A stretch of 64,000 nucleotides of DNA from Stropharia rugosoannulata. Its lineage: Eukaryota > Basidiomycota > Agaricomycetes > Agaricales > Strophariaceae. The notes below the pieces were generated by a model that was given only the letters and a program-made list of their open reading frames with translations, did not search any database and was not told where the DNA came from. Below are positions 21,001-30,615 of this stretch, in pieces. The stretch lies in NCBI GenBank assembly GCA_028532985.1, contig JANCIK010000001.1, positions 434,001 to 498,000 on the forward strand, read 5' to 3'. A program made the position numbers and the translations under genes. Every line of letters begins with the position of its first letter. Within the stretch, counting starts at the first letter, position 1.

Positions 21001-23983
21001 CAGGGAGCTACGCTGGACGGTACAGATGAACAGGGCAACAGCTAAGGCAATGTCATGGACACTAGCCTTTCGTCGACTGTCGAATGTCACATGGGGCGTC
21101 TCTGCCAAACTAATGCGCAGGCTGTACCTATCCGTTGCCATCCCCAAGATGACATACGGCCTGGATGTATGGTATACACCCCCTATGCTCGCGGAAAATG
21201 CGGCACGCCGAACGGGATCAGTCAAAGCTCTGGACACCATGCGCAAAATCCAGCGAGTCGCCACTCTAGCCATAAATGGTGGCCTGCGCACGACACCAAC
21301 TCTGATACTCGACGCCCATGCAGGGCTACTCCCAATAGAGCAGCTCCTACGAAAAATCTGCCACCGGGCACTGGTACGTCTCTGCACCCTCCCACGCACT
21401 AACCCCGTATCCATACAGGTTCACGAGACATCAGCAAATCCGCCAGCTAGACACCCAACGGCAGTAGCACAATTACTCAAGATATACGAGAACGTCCGCC
21501 CAGGCAACACTGAAGAGATCCCACCACGGGCAATGCCAGCATCGAGGTCTAGGCCGTACCGCGTACACCCGCCATCAGCAGAATCAACGACATACGAAGA
21601 AAAAGATAACGCCGTATGCAGGGTCTACACCGACGGCTCCTGCGTGAACGGGATGATGGGAGCAGCAGCGGTCATATACCTAGGCAATAACAGAGACATA
21701 CCAGACAAGGAACTGCGATACCTACTGGGCCCGGCCACCCGACATACGATCGACGAAGCGGAATGTGTGGCGGGAATGCTGGGATGTCACCTGCTGAGAG
21801 GCAACAACAACCTAGGTAGGAGCCCTATCTCAATGTACACTGACAGCCACAGATTCCTCCGCATGGCGTCTTCGAACCGGCCCAGCCCTGGCCACCACGT
21901 TGTGCAAATGCTCGAAACAATGGCTGAACACCTGCATCGCGAGACGGACACAGAGCGCACCCGAACAGGGATCAAATTCGACCTACGATACATACAAGGT
22001 CACTGCGGCGTCAAGGGCAACGAGCGAGCCGATCAGGAAGCAAAAAAGGCAGCACGAGGAGATACCTCTCCACCTATCCAGCTGCCTGCAGTTCTCCGCC
22101 CTTCATTACCTGCTAGCGCTACGGCTCTGAAGGCTACATACCACGCGGCACTGGAAAGCGAAGCAGCAGCTGCATGGCACGTAGCACCAAGGGGGATAAG
22201 ATTCAGCCAGAACGTCGACAGCAACTACCCTTTTGTAGCAGTACGGCAAATGAGAGATGGGCTAACAAGGGCCGAGTCTAGCCTGCTGATACAAATGCGC
22301 AGCGAGCACATACCGCTGAATGCCTACCTAGAAAGATTTGGTCAATCGGACACACCGAGATGCCCGAGATGCTGGGACGAAAGGCAAGTATACAAGGAAG
22401 AAACGCTAAAGCATCTGCTATTCGTATGCCCAAGCTATGCAACGGCAAGGGCCGACATGGACTACCATCTAGGCCGCGACGCGAAACATAAAAATTATGC
22501 TATCATGCAAAGAAAAATTCAAAATTGTCCTACGATTCGCAGCCCGCACTGGGCGCCTGCGAACCGTGAAAGGGCAGAGACTAAGTATTTAACCCATATG
22601 ATTAACCATAACTTAACACATATTAATAGCAATAAAGCGCAAGCAATCAACGATAATACTAAAGTCAATCCACCCCAGCAAGCTGGGCCCCGACGCAACA
22701 TCATAAACAACCACCTCCAATCCGATACCCGCAAGTACCACCCATCCGAAATTCGCGCCAGCAATCGGCCACGGCAATACCGCCCAAGCTCACCCACAAC
22801 AACCGACACCCCGTGATTGCACAGTCCCAAATATCTTAGATGACAGAGCCATGACGCCTCATACCCAGCAAGCATTCACGAGAACCCTCCCTTCAAACTA
22901 GAGTGCCTGAAAACTGCGTTTCCATGCAGGGACGTCCGGGGGGCATAGCTCGTCGGCGCCGCTGAAAGGACTCTAAGGGAAAAGGAGGAGGACCCGGGGT
23001 CCTGTATTCTTCGTAGTAGACAGCTCTGTAACGTCCATATAGCGCGTAGCGCTACAGACTTAAAGTGACATCAAAAAAAAAAAAAAAAAAAAGTGAGCGA
23101 CAATAATTATCGATATGATGCTACTCACCAGCTTAGGAATTAAAAAATTTGGAATTCCTAGAGTGCGCCGAGTATCCATGGTCTTGATTAATTCGTCCAT
23201 AGAGCAAGGAAATATTTGATGTGGATCAGGCTCTTCGTCCGCGCATTTAATCTCATCCTTCGCATACTCAGTCTCTCCGACCTGTTTTACAAAAGCCGCT
23301 AGTTTGCTTCCCGTAGAAAACATCGATGGGGGAAGCACCCTAGGAAGGCGAGACACCATGTAGAAGTCGAGCACAGTAGCGCCCCACAAGAGCTGGCCGT
23401 TACCGGCAGTTTTTCCGGGTGGACTTTCTTTCATAATAGCGGCACCATTTGGGTCGCGCGGCCAAAGCCTGACAATCCTTCTGCTCCGACCGATGCTTTT
23501 TAACTCTCTATAAACTGGATGATTCTTGTAGAGTGAGGCAGATCCCTCTTCGTGGTCGCAGTTCTCATCGCAGCAGTTGTCCGTACCACATTCCGAGCTT
23601 TCCACAGGGGCAGCGTTCATCGGTACATCTGAATCACTGTTGCCGTCTTCCACCCAAGCGGTAGGCACCGACTCCGCATTTCTGTCTGAGTCGACACAAG
23701 TATTTGGGACTTTGTTTTTGGCTTGAGAGAAAATGCCGCGAAGTTTGGATTCAAAGTCGTTGGAGAACATTGCGTACAGTCTCTGGTGAAGGGATGAAAG
23801 AGATGGAAACGCATGGATGCCCCGTTTTATTTGATCAAGGAGATAAGGAACGGGTACGTTGAAATGAAGTCTGATCGGCCTACTAGTTTCTGCGGCGTAC
23901 TTGTGCTCTTGCACGTCCATTTTACATAACCTCATGAAGTAATAAGATTTAATCATGGGTTTTACCGAAAGCAATGTTGACAT
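15064..23983 (-). CDS. Kinase-like protein, interrupted by a LINE in an intron
   Basis: Three exons on the minus strand: 23983-23129, 16623-15440 and 15382-15064, about 785 residues. The C-terminal half is protein-kinase-like: GTGHHSHVFKATW resembles a Gly-rich loop, LMEDCGEPID the hinge, LHGSFYPRN the catalytic loop and FRIIDFGRS the DFG motif. The catalytic Asp of HRD is Ser here, so it may be a pseudokinase; mushroom proteins with this HxSFYxRN form are common. The exon at 23983-23129 ends CTG at a GTGAGT donor and the next begins after GGTAG, both in phase 0, so the frame continues through what is now a 6,505-bp intron. Removing the LINE and one target copy leaves a 49-bp intron. The N-terminal part is acidic and unrecognised. 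Start uncertain: Met 23983 or Met 23920. With the insertion, splicing may fail. Confidence 0.7.
16636..16648. repeat. LINE target-site duplication, left copy
   Basis: agtgagcgacaat, identical to 23092-23104. On the minus strand it includes CTCAC, a good branch-site match for the host intron. Confidence 0.9.
16770..18617 (+). pseudogene. LINE ORF1 (gag-like), frame-disrupted
   Basis: ORF1 of a LINE binds the element RNA. It can be followed in four consecutive segments: 16770-17396 (Lys/Arg-rich, then Ala-rich coiled-coil-like), about 17393-17950 (MTDQIPPAKLPNRL..., globular), about 17950-18158 with two zinc knuckles, and about 18159-18617 with a third Cys/His block (KCTPC...RHSSYSRAC). The first two knuckles are CLRCLSWSHLAESC and CGLCGDQGHRIEFC, both CX2CX4HX4C. 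Each segment is displaced by -1 relative to the one before. The last frame stops in TGA 18615-18617, overlapping the ORF2 ATG as ATGA. The breaks could be single-base deletions, sequencing errors or, less likely, frameshifting; segment 1 also ends ATGA at 17393-17396, so a separate ORF1b is conceivable. Confidence 0.7.
18614..22816 (+). CDS. LINE ORF2: endonuclease, reverse transcriptase, RNase H
   Basis: An uninterrupted 1,400-codon frame encoding the enzyme set for target-primed reverse transcription. Residues about 1-245: exonuclease-endonuclease-phosphatase domain, with LRILQVNLNKS, VQEPH, AGDFNTHHPMW and the closing DHYPI motif. Residues about 480-760: reverse transcriptase, with YRPIAL, the FLDVEGAF catalytic Asp, GIGQGDPLSM and FVDDV (the usual xADD box with V). 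Residues about 1000-1150: RNase H, with YTDGS, an internal Glu (DEAE), YTDSH and GNERADQEAK. Near residue 1255-1290 a Cys-His finger follows (CPRCWDE...HLLFVCPSY). The start ATG overlaps the ORF1 stop (ATGA), suggesting stop-restart translation. No stop or frameshift is seen, so the protein may be active. Confidence 0.93.
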   Translation: MNEAPLNRLRILQVNLNKSDRGHLDLINRPLHKDWDIILVQEPHVTAMGLIRTPRKFTIVYPAERYKTGAAQVRAIIFINTNLRSSSWRAVNVPKTTDITAVQLLSSGRRITIFNIYSACEHTKTLGRLRRYMARHKNNLCPNDTDGYITAGDFNTHHPMWDTPGDNRLFTPAALRRAEKLLRIVEEQDMVMALPPGLPTLRHFRTKLLSRPDNVWCSAHLLPTFVRCDTDSYAQSPCTDHYPITMVLTIPQDRTEEPPSRNFRNTDWGEFRASLTRHMLQVPDPQPMNEANTIQDAAKALTTALHAAVEEVVPLNKPCPFSKRWWNSSLSELRREVNKLSRTSYHHRTLQNHPVHEERRRKAREYGDAIIKAKTAHWEEYLDNASSQDIWTANKYISAPTGDGGKTRIPSLTLTDADGQETSVDTNEGKAEALASAFFPPAPAVSTVPANFEYPAPLADPDPITIDRIREHVSRLSPFKAPGPDGIPNKVLQESIDIIGSHLQPLYQSIIDTGCYIDSWREFTTVVLRKPGKPDYGVPKAYRPIALINTQAKVLTSIVADDIARLVEAHKLLPKNHFGGRSGRMTTDAVHLLEGKIKEAWRKGKVASVLFLDVEGAFPNAVTDRLIHNMKKRRIPERLIAFVIELLKRRRTRLRFDDYISELIWIVNGIGQGDPLSMILYIIYNADLLEIPQGTEELAIGFVDDVMAIAIARTFKQTVKMLKNLMDKPGGGFKWGQDHNSKNEISKLAVVHFSRRRRPDPNNPGHTRPLHHPKLKLHDTVVTNAPYYKYLGLMVDRELRWTVQMNRATAKAMSWTLAFRRLSNVTWGVSAKLMRRLYLSVAIPKMTYGLDVWYTPPMLAENAARRTGSVKALDTMRKIQRVATLAINGGLRTTPTLILDAHAGLLPIEQLLRKICHRALVRLCTLPRTNPVSIQVHETSANPPARHPTAVAQLLKIYENVRPGNTEEIPPRAMPASRSRPYRVHPPSAESTTYEEKDNAVCRVYTDGSCVNGMMGAAAVIYLGNNRDIPDKELRYLLGPATRHTIDEAECVAGMLGCHLLRGNNNLGRSPISMYTDSHRFLRMASSNRPSPGHHVVQMLETMAEHLHRETDTERTRTGIKFDLRYIQGHCGVKGNERADQEAKKAARGDTSPPIQLPAVLRPSLPASATALKATYHAALESEAAAAWHVAPRGIRFSQNVDSNYPFVAVRQMRDGLTRAESSLLIQMRSEHIPLNAYLERFGQSDTPRCPRCWDERQVYKEETLKHLLFVCPSYATARADMDYHLGRDAKHKNYAIMQRKIQNCPTIRSPHWAPANRERAETKYLTHMINHNLTHINSNKAQAINDNTKVNPPQQAGPRRNIINNHLQSDTRKYHPSEIRASNRPRQYRPSSPTTTDTP
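22817..23091 (+). other. LINE 3' UTR and A tail
   Basis: Noncoding 3' region ending in a run of about 19-20 A. A small hairpin (tagcgc gta gcgcta, about 23040-23054) lies just before the tail and could be a recognition element for the reverse transcriptase. Confidence 0.6.
23092..23104. repeat. LINE target-site duplication, right copy
   Basis: Second copy of the 13-bp direct repeat, directly after the A tail (23073-23091). Because the repeat begins with A, its boundary with the tail is ambiguous by one base. Confidence 0.9.
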
Positions 23984-26164
23984 AAACGGCACTTGGTATG
24001 TTTTAGATTGGAAAGCCCTACAGTGTCCACAAGGCACTTAGGGAGCCCGGAGCAGTACTCCGCCTCAGCCATCGGCGTTTCCAAAGTCTTCTACACCTAA
24101 TAGTATTCCGTCCAGTGCACCAGTAAAGGACAATAATCGTGTTTAATTTTAGATCGGTGTATGCCAAATTTAGCTAACTTACAGCACGTTGAGCTTCTCC
24201 TGTTTTACTCTTCCACATACTGTATGTAGCCGTTTGCCCGGAAGCCTACACAGATCAGGTATCAAGCCGCTTTCATGATAAGTCAAATAAAAGAGAATGG
24301 AATCTATAACAAGCTCCATACCGGGAGGAAATTTGGACTTAACCATTCATGCACTCGGAGGAAGTAGGAAACCATTTCTATTTTTCCTTTCCCGCTTTTT
24401 TGCAGCTTATTTGTAGTACAAACTCAGTCTGCTCAAGGGAGATAGTTGACTTACACTGCTCAGTGCTGGCGCCAACTTGTATACATATGATGACTAGGAG
24501 CGCGTCTCCATATACAACATGTTTTTAATTTGTTTCGTAATTTATGGTTGGAGAACGAGTTAGAGGTCACCTCGGGCTTACCATACATAGATGGCAAGAC
24601 CGATGCCCGTTTCTGCGACATCTAATTCTATAATTATCAAGACGACTAATAATAGAGGGAATGTTTACAACTTATGACCAGACTGCACACCACGGTGAAG
24701 TATTCGTTCCGTTATAATCCCATCCTGTGTAGATAAGCTTCAGTAGTGCGATTCGCTATCGTTGACGAGATCTCATCCTATCATTCTATTTTAGCATTCT
24801 ACGGCCACCGGCAGCTAGCAGGCCTGTGTACTATGAGAGTATTATAACACACATGCTCATTGGTACATCAATATCGTCTTTCAATCGTAAATATTGGTAT
24901 ACGCATGCGTGAAATCCAGTAAATGGTTTAGGAAGCGTTCATATATGTATTACCTTCATTTCAGACAGTACGCCAACCACTGATGTAAAACCGCACGCGT
25001 GCGGCGTAGCGCGACGAGTCACCAGTGTTAGATTCGCAGCTGGCGGCTGTTTTAACTGGGATCCGGCATACATATAATAAGGATACATTTACACGTTGGC
25101 TAAGTCCTTAGTTTGAGTTTGGGCCTGAGTACAGTAGTACCATACTGTTGGTGCTGCTATGCAACTTCAGGTTCAAAATGAACCACTGGATTATCAAACA
25201 TTACATATATAGTATATTTCCGCTACCAAGGGAGCGAACCTATCTGCGCCGGAAAGAGAATCAGGCACGACGGAATGTATGGATATTCAAAAACACTGGC
25301 AATCAGACATTGTCTACCGACATCGCAGGATCATCAACTTCGTACGCCCCAGGTATTCTCATGTGAAAGCTCTGTAGGTGATGAGGTTGTATTGACTGAT
25401 TCCCTGAACATGCAGCGTTAGTGCCTCCAACTCACCAATTCACCCGTCTGAAGGCCTCGAGCGCAGGTGATTGATTAATTATATCCACACCTATCCACGT
25501 ACGATGAGTAGGTAATAGCTAATAATTCAGGGTCCTTATCGAGCGTCTGCCATGCAGCGTTCGAAGGTATCATGTTCACGGAGCTTGCAGTGCACGTCCC
25601 ATTTTCACAGCAGTTCTGTATCGCAGTGCACGTCCGGCTTCACAGCACGCCATGCATGGCGTGCTGCAGTGCATTTCACACTGGGAAGGCTGCGTGGCCA
25701 AAGATAGAACGCGCGGGCAAGTGTGCACTATCAGGCCATGTCGCTTTCACAGTGGCACAGTGATGTCCGCATCCGTCCGAGTGTCAGCTCCGCATTGACT
25801 GGGGCTTGCGCTCAGCATCGCTAAGAAAGAAAGTATGTACACATCCCCAGGCGCACAGCCGCCGGGGTAGCTACTGATAGCCCGCTAGCCCCGGGGAGCT
25901 GTGGGGTATATACGTAGCGAACAGGAAGCCCGAAGCGAGGCAGGGGAGTGATGCGAACGCGGTGCCTCATGTTTTTCCAAAAAAGACCAACCAGTGATGG
26001 ATGATAACGATCAAGCCTTGAGCCCGCCGCGTTGCATCGCATTGGATCGATAAAATAGATACTTAGATAGAGGTGGGACGGTGCAATACGATGCGGTGCC
26101 TTTTAATTCTCTTCACCCGCCCGAATTAGTTCGCCCCCTCCCCCGCCACTTTCACGTAGTGCGA
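23984..26164. other. Intergenic, no gene recognised
   Basis: About 2.2 kb with only short frames. It contains a 24-bp perfect palindrome at 25643-25666 and a short direct repeat (gcagtgcacgtcc) at about 25590 and 25624. Confidence 0.5.
25643..25666. repeat. 24-bp perfect palindrome
   Basis: Half-site cagcacgccatg followed immediately by its reverse complement with no spacer. The flanks gtgcac and gcagtgcat add imperfect symmetry. Confidence 0.8.
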
Positions 26165-27954
26165 ATGGAGCTGCCGCAGGAGCTCATCGACGACATCCTC
26201 GCTTTCCTTGCGGACGACCACGCCGCGCTGCGCGCCTGTGCGCTCGTCTCGCACGCCTTCCTCGCCCCGGCACGGCGCCTGCTCTTCGCCACAATCCGCC
26301 TCAAGGCCACATCGCCCTCCAATGGAGTGAGCGTTCCGCAGGAGCGCTGCGCGCGCCTGCTCAAGCTGCTGCAAACCACGCCCTCGCTAATCCCATGCAT
26401 TCGGCACTTGGACATATGCGAGGGATCGCCTTTGCACCACTACAATTCGCGCGTCCAGGGTTCGACGACATGGGTCACCACCGAGCGATCACTGGCAGCG
26501 CTTTTTAGGACCCTCACGCATGTAACGAAGCTCGAATTTTCCGCGACCAGCACGCTCTATTGGACGCTTCTCCCGCCGACTTTCCAGAGCGCACTGTGCA
26601 CCTTACTTGCGAAGCCTGGCCTACGGTACCTCAGGCTCCACTCATGGATGTTTCCTAGCGCCAGAGAGCTCCAGATGCTGCTTGCACACTGCCGGGATCT
26701 CCGCGCTTTCGCGCTGTCGTCGACCAACGTTGGCGCGGGTACGGGTGACGCACCTGTCTTTAACCCTGCACTTATACCTGGGCCGGAGCCCACGTTGAAT
26801 TTATGCCCGCATGCGGGAGAGACAGAAGAGGGGCAGGGGCCGCGACTCGAGGTGCTCACACTGGATTATGTCACTTTCGCGCAAGTTGAGCACTGGCTGC
26901 ATGGGCAAGGGAACGGGGGATGGGGGGTGGACTTGAGGGATGTGCGGGAGTTGCGGGTGGCGCACTGCTCGGACGCGGATGCGGACATCGTCGTTAAGCT
27001 CCTGCGCACTGTTGGGCCGTCGCTGGAGCACCTCCATTTCAAGCCGGGGTCGTGGCCTGGTGAGTCCTATTTTTATTCCCACTTCCATTCCCTTTGTCTC
27101 TTTTCTTCGTTTGAGCAGTGGCGGGGACGAACTGAACTGATGAATGCACGCCCACAGTCACCGCCATTGACTTTTCGCACAACCCGAACCTACGCTCGCT
27201 TAGGCTTACTCTCGACGTACAAGAAACAGCGATTGACTGGACGCTCACCGTTCTGTCATCCCTTGCATTCGCGTTCTCAACTCGTTCGTCGACCACCACC
27301 TCCGCTATTTCCGTTCCCGCCTCGTCATACGTCTCCACCAGCGATATCGTGCAAGACCTGTCATCAGAAATACTGGCTCCCAGTTTAACAGCACTTGGCC
27401 TTGAATTCTTCATCGACCCAAAACGCCTTGCCCCGCGCTGGGCTGAGCTCGACGATCTCCTCACAGCGGGTGAGCCCGCGTTCGCGCGCCTGGAGAGGAT
27501 TGAGTTCGGACTGTTCACAAGCGTTTACGGTGGATCTAGTGTCCATGGCGGAATTGGGGGAACTGTGGGAAGCGTAGGTGGTAGTGTGAATAGCAGTAGC
27601 CCGGCTCACACCGGTTCCAGTGTAACAAACTCCAGTTCTAGTTCCACCGCTGACTTCCCAACGCCACCGAGCACCAGTACTATTGCCGCAACGACCACCA
27701 GCGACCAACCTGATGCCCCACATTCCACCTGCCCTACTACTCCCCAAAGAAGCCCGCATAGCACGGCTAGCAGTCCACGGGCGAGGCAGGACAGTCCACG
27801 GGCAAAAACCGACAACCTTGACGTTCTTACCCTCAAACATGCACTGTCTGGGCTTGCCGAAAGTGGGGTTGGTCTACGGTGTTATCAGCTAGGTGTAAAG
27901 CGCCAGGGGAGCAGCCGGTATTTGGGGCCTAGGATTAACACATACGAAGGATAG
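26165..27954 (+). CDS. F-box protein with leucine-rich-like repeats
   Basis: Two exons, 26165-27059 and 27158-27954, about 563 residues. The N-terminus is a full F-box: MELPQELIDDILAFLADD followed by LRACALVSHAFLAPARRLLF, which binds Skp1 in SCF ubiquitin ligases. Leucine-rich strands follow (LLKLLQTTPSLIPCIRHLDI, LRYLRLHSWMF, LEVLTLDYV, LRELRV-like VRELRVAHCSD, LEHLHFKPGSW). The second exon continues (IDFSHNPNLRSLRLTLDV) and then turns into a Ser/Thr/Gly-rich low-complexity tail (about residues 425-520) before a short end. Start at 26165 because it opens directly on the F-box; the frame is open further upstream. It is not close to the three LPxELE genes earlier in the window. The substrate is unknown. 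Confidence 0.82.
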
Positions 27955-29152
27955 TCGGTCGTCTGGCACCGGCGAATGAGAGGGATGGGATTAGGAGACC
28001 TAGTGTCCGATGGCCAGGGCTGCATCTCTCAGGCTTGAACGCAACAATGCATATGCAGCAGCGCAAGTCAACCTGCGGGATGAGAAAGCGTTATGACTAG
28101 GAGTGACTTACTTCTTGCCCTACAGCATATGAGGCCCAGATGGGGCCGGGTTTATAGCAGTTAATATTTGTGTGTTTATGGTAGGCAGCTCCCGTGTTCG
28201 TTCTGCGGGCGGCTGGCTTGGTCTTGGATCGTTTCTTTGGGCGAACCAGGTGTTAGTGGCTATCTATAATTTTGCTCCCCTTCACAGTCCGCATAGTTCT
28301 GGCTTGGGGTTCTAGCATTTTACAGTAATTATTGTCTTATTGAATCCCTATAGTGTGGCTTATGGCTTAGTCTTGTCTTCAAGAATAAGGTTGGTGCAAT
28401 GTACTAGGCGGTAGGCAAGCGTCATGAGGCAAAGAGAGGCAAAGAAGAGCGGCAAGTTTCGGCTCCATTGCCCAACAGTAGCCCACCGACGGCATGCTTT
28501 CCCACACTTGTAACGCCGTGCCGCCAACGACGACCTCCGCAAAGGTTACGAGTTGGTTACCACTAAGGAGAGCGATGAGAGATACAAAAAGGAATGCAAA
28601 AGGCTCATCTCTTCAAATTCGCAGGGGACGAGGAGGCACGTACCCCTGGTTCGCCAGATTTCTTGGACATACATATTGCATGCATGTGAGTAGGTACACG
28701 TTGACTTGCCTTGGAATGGAACAATGAGACCATCTGTTCAACCCCACCAAGTCCTCTGGCCTCCGGGTGTAAGCAATGCTCAGATATGTTTTGGACACAC
28801 ATACATGCGGGACGCCGAAAAACCAGGCCCCGATGAGCATATAAAGCGAGGAAAGAAGATGCATTAAACATGGCTCCCAGAGTCACCATGGAGCATACTG
28901 ACGCGAACTCGGCAGAGAAACAGACGCCTAGGCCGACCGCATCAGAGGAGGCAGACTTCGAATTCCGGATTCAGAAAATGTCATATTTAGGGACGACGTC
29001 ACCCAGACAAGCTGGTCTATAGCTCAGACGCTGACCAACCCTCTGCAAGAGGTGCACCCATAATGATGGGCCGCGCTTTGCTTGTAGGACTTAGCAACTA
29101 GCTCAGCTGGAGCCTGCAAGTCTGAGGACGGTGACGAATGCCTCAGCGTCGA
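27955..29152. other. Intergenic, no gene recognised
   Basis: No supported gene. Short minus-strand frames around 28605-28889 have no motifs. Ends at the TA target of the inverted-repeat element. Confidence 0.5.
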
Positions 29153-29154
29153 TA

Positions 29155-29786
29155 CTCGTGGTCACAAAAAGTAACGGTCACATGATTTCATCATTGCGTC
29201 TTCACTCGGATTCACGACGCACAATCCACTTCATATCTGTACAATTACATACTCCTATACTACAAAATGTCCTCTGTAATTACTATACATAATGAGCATG
29301 ATACTCCCAAAAAGAACTAATTAATCAGATGTGTTTTGGTCAATTAAACAGCAAAACCCGCAGCTGAAGCAACAAACATTCCAATTGTCACTGCAAGGAA
29401 GATTATTGCAAAGTAAACTCAATTTAAATGAAAATTGAGCCAGTTTGGCATGACTTCAAGGCTATTTTTTTCTCTCAACCTTCGGTAAACTCAGTTGATG
29501 CACTCAAACACGCAGTCCAAGCCGCACAGGAAGAATTACCAATCAAAAAGATCAACAAGTACATTCTACAAACGCCTCAGCGTGTGCAGGCTATTATGGA
29601 GGCAAAAAATAGTCATACACAAATTTAATTTTTGTTTTATGTAGGGATTAAATTAATCTATTTAATTACAAGTTTTTGTGGCTCAAAATTGATGTTAAAA
29701 TGAAATATACTTGTAAAATGTCGGAAGTAGGAGGAGGTCAACCCGTGGAAAAATGGTATGTGACCGTTACTTTTTGTGACCACGAG
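29155..29786 (+). mobile_element. Tc1/mariner-type deletion derivative
   Basis: A 632-bp element flanked by TA (29153-29154 and 29787-29788) with perfect 29-bp terminal inverted repeats, 29155-29183 and 29758-29786 (31 bp counting the TA). Each end begins ctcgtggtcacaaaaagtaa. TA duplication and the encoded transposase tail (29428-29628) place it in the Tc1/mariner superfamily. It is far too short for a whole transposase (about 340 codons) and must be moved in trans, as MITEs are. The perfect repeats suggest it is not old. Confidence 0.88.
29428..29628 (+). pseudogene. C-terminal remnant of a Tc1/mariner transposase
   Basis: 66 codons. KIEPVWHDFKAIF aligns with the conserved IEHVWAELK stretch that follows DLNPIE in Tc1-like transposases, and the end QRVQAIMEAKNSHTQI matches the usual RRCQAVIEAKGGHTKY terminus. 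Just upstream, CTCAATTTAAAT resembles the DLNP codons but in another frame, so a frameshift separates it. No catalytic Asp residues remain in this element except possibly the region at the third acidic residue, which is lost. It is a nonfunctional relic. Confidence 0.75.
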
Positions 29787-30615
29787 TATATGCGGGAGAC
29801 ATGAGTGCTGGACGTCAAGAATCGGCGGGAGGTGGTGATGCAGTCAGAGATACGTACATATATGCGCGCAGAGACACTTGCATATACACATAGAGATACC
29901 GATACCTGTGTATATGCGCATAGAGATGATTGCATATATGCGTTTTGGAACGTGCCCTTCTCGCAGGAGGTAGTTAAGACGCTTCGGAAGGAATCTGGCT
30001 GGTTACGCGTGGTCAATGAGACGGACGAGGCAAGCCTGCCGGAGTATTTGGTTAGCATATACGAGCAAGCTGGGCACCCACCGGATGTATTGACAGTTAA
30101 GGCAGCAGAAAAGAAGCCACGAGACGGTACGGAGTCCGGACCCAGAGTTTCCTGTTCATACGGAGGATACTGTCACGCGAAGAGATGAGCAAAAAGTGTA
30201 GGTCAGTACCAGCGGCCTTGACGACGCGTCTGTTCCTTGAACCAGGGCCCAGGACAAGCCCAGGAGGTACGTAAGAACGCGACGAGAGCGTAAGAGGGCC
30301 AGTCAAGAATGTCAGAAGTTCAGAAAAAAGCGGCCAGGGCTGGTATACGCATGTCAATGAGGGTCAATAGTCGGGAGTTTTCCGAAACGCGCCCCACGGA
30401 TAGTTTGGGATGGTGGTGGTCGAGAGACGACCATATTGAACCAAAGATCGTATTTATGAGAATAAGCACTTATCAAGGCTTAAATATTAAATAAATATTT
30501 GCGCACGTGTGGGCGTGAGAAATCCATTTATTTTTCGTCGTTCGTCGTTATTGGTTTCACAGCGGCGAGCATCCCCAAACTCTGCCCCTTCGTCGACCCC
30601 CTCGCTCCCTTCATC
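29787..30615. other. Intergenic with short repeated motifs
   Basis: An open frame at 29805-30188 (127 codons, plus) has no recognised domain. Its first part is built from repeats around catatatgcg and tatgcgcatagagat (29855-29950), which makes coding doubtful. The last 100 bases include the NOG1 promoter and leader. Confidence 0.4.

Larger units (their letters stand above)
16649..23091 (+). mobile_element. Full-length Tad-like LINE retrotransposon
   Basis: A 6,443-bp non-LTR element bounded by perfect 13-bp target duplications (agtgagcgacaat at 16636-16648 and 23092-23104). Order: a 120-bp 5' leader, a gag-like ORF1 region (16770-18617) in three or four frames, an intact ORF2 (18614-22816), a 255-bp 3' UTR and a 20-base A tail. 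ORF2 carries AP-endonuclease-like, reverse transcriptase and RNase H domains and a C-terminal Cys/His finger, the combination of the Tad clade of fungal LINEs. The perfect duplication, clean A tail and intact ORF2 point to a recent insertion. It lies in an intron of a kinase-like gene, in the opposite orientation. Confidence 0.9.

Noticed and set aside
23060..24037. The N-terminal kinase-like frame as a complete stand-alone gene
   Set aside because: Its end after IPKL runs into intron, target duplication and the LINE A tail (a poly-Phe string), so the real exon stops at the donor at 23128/23129.
29805..30188. 127-codon plus-strand frame after the mariner element
   Set aside because: Its first third is made of catatatgcg-type repeats and no domain, signal or homologous pattern is visible.
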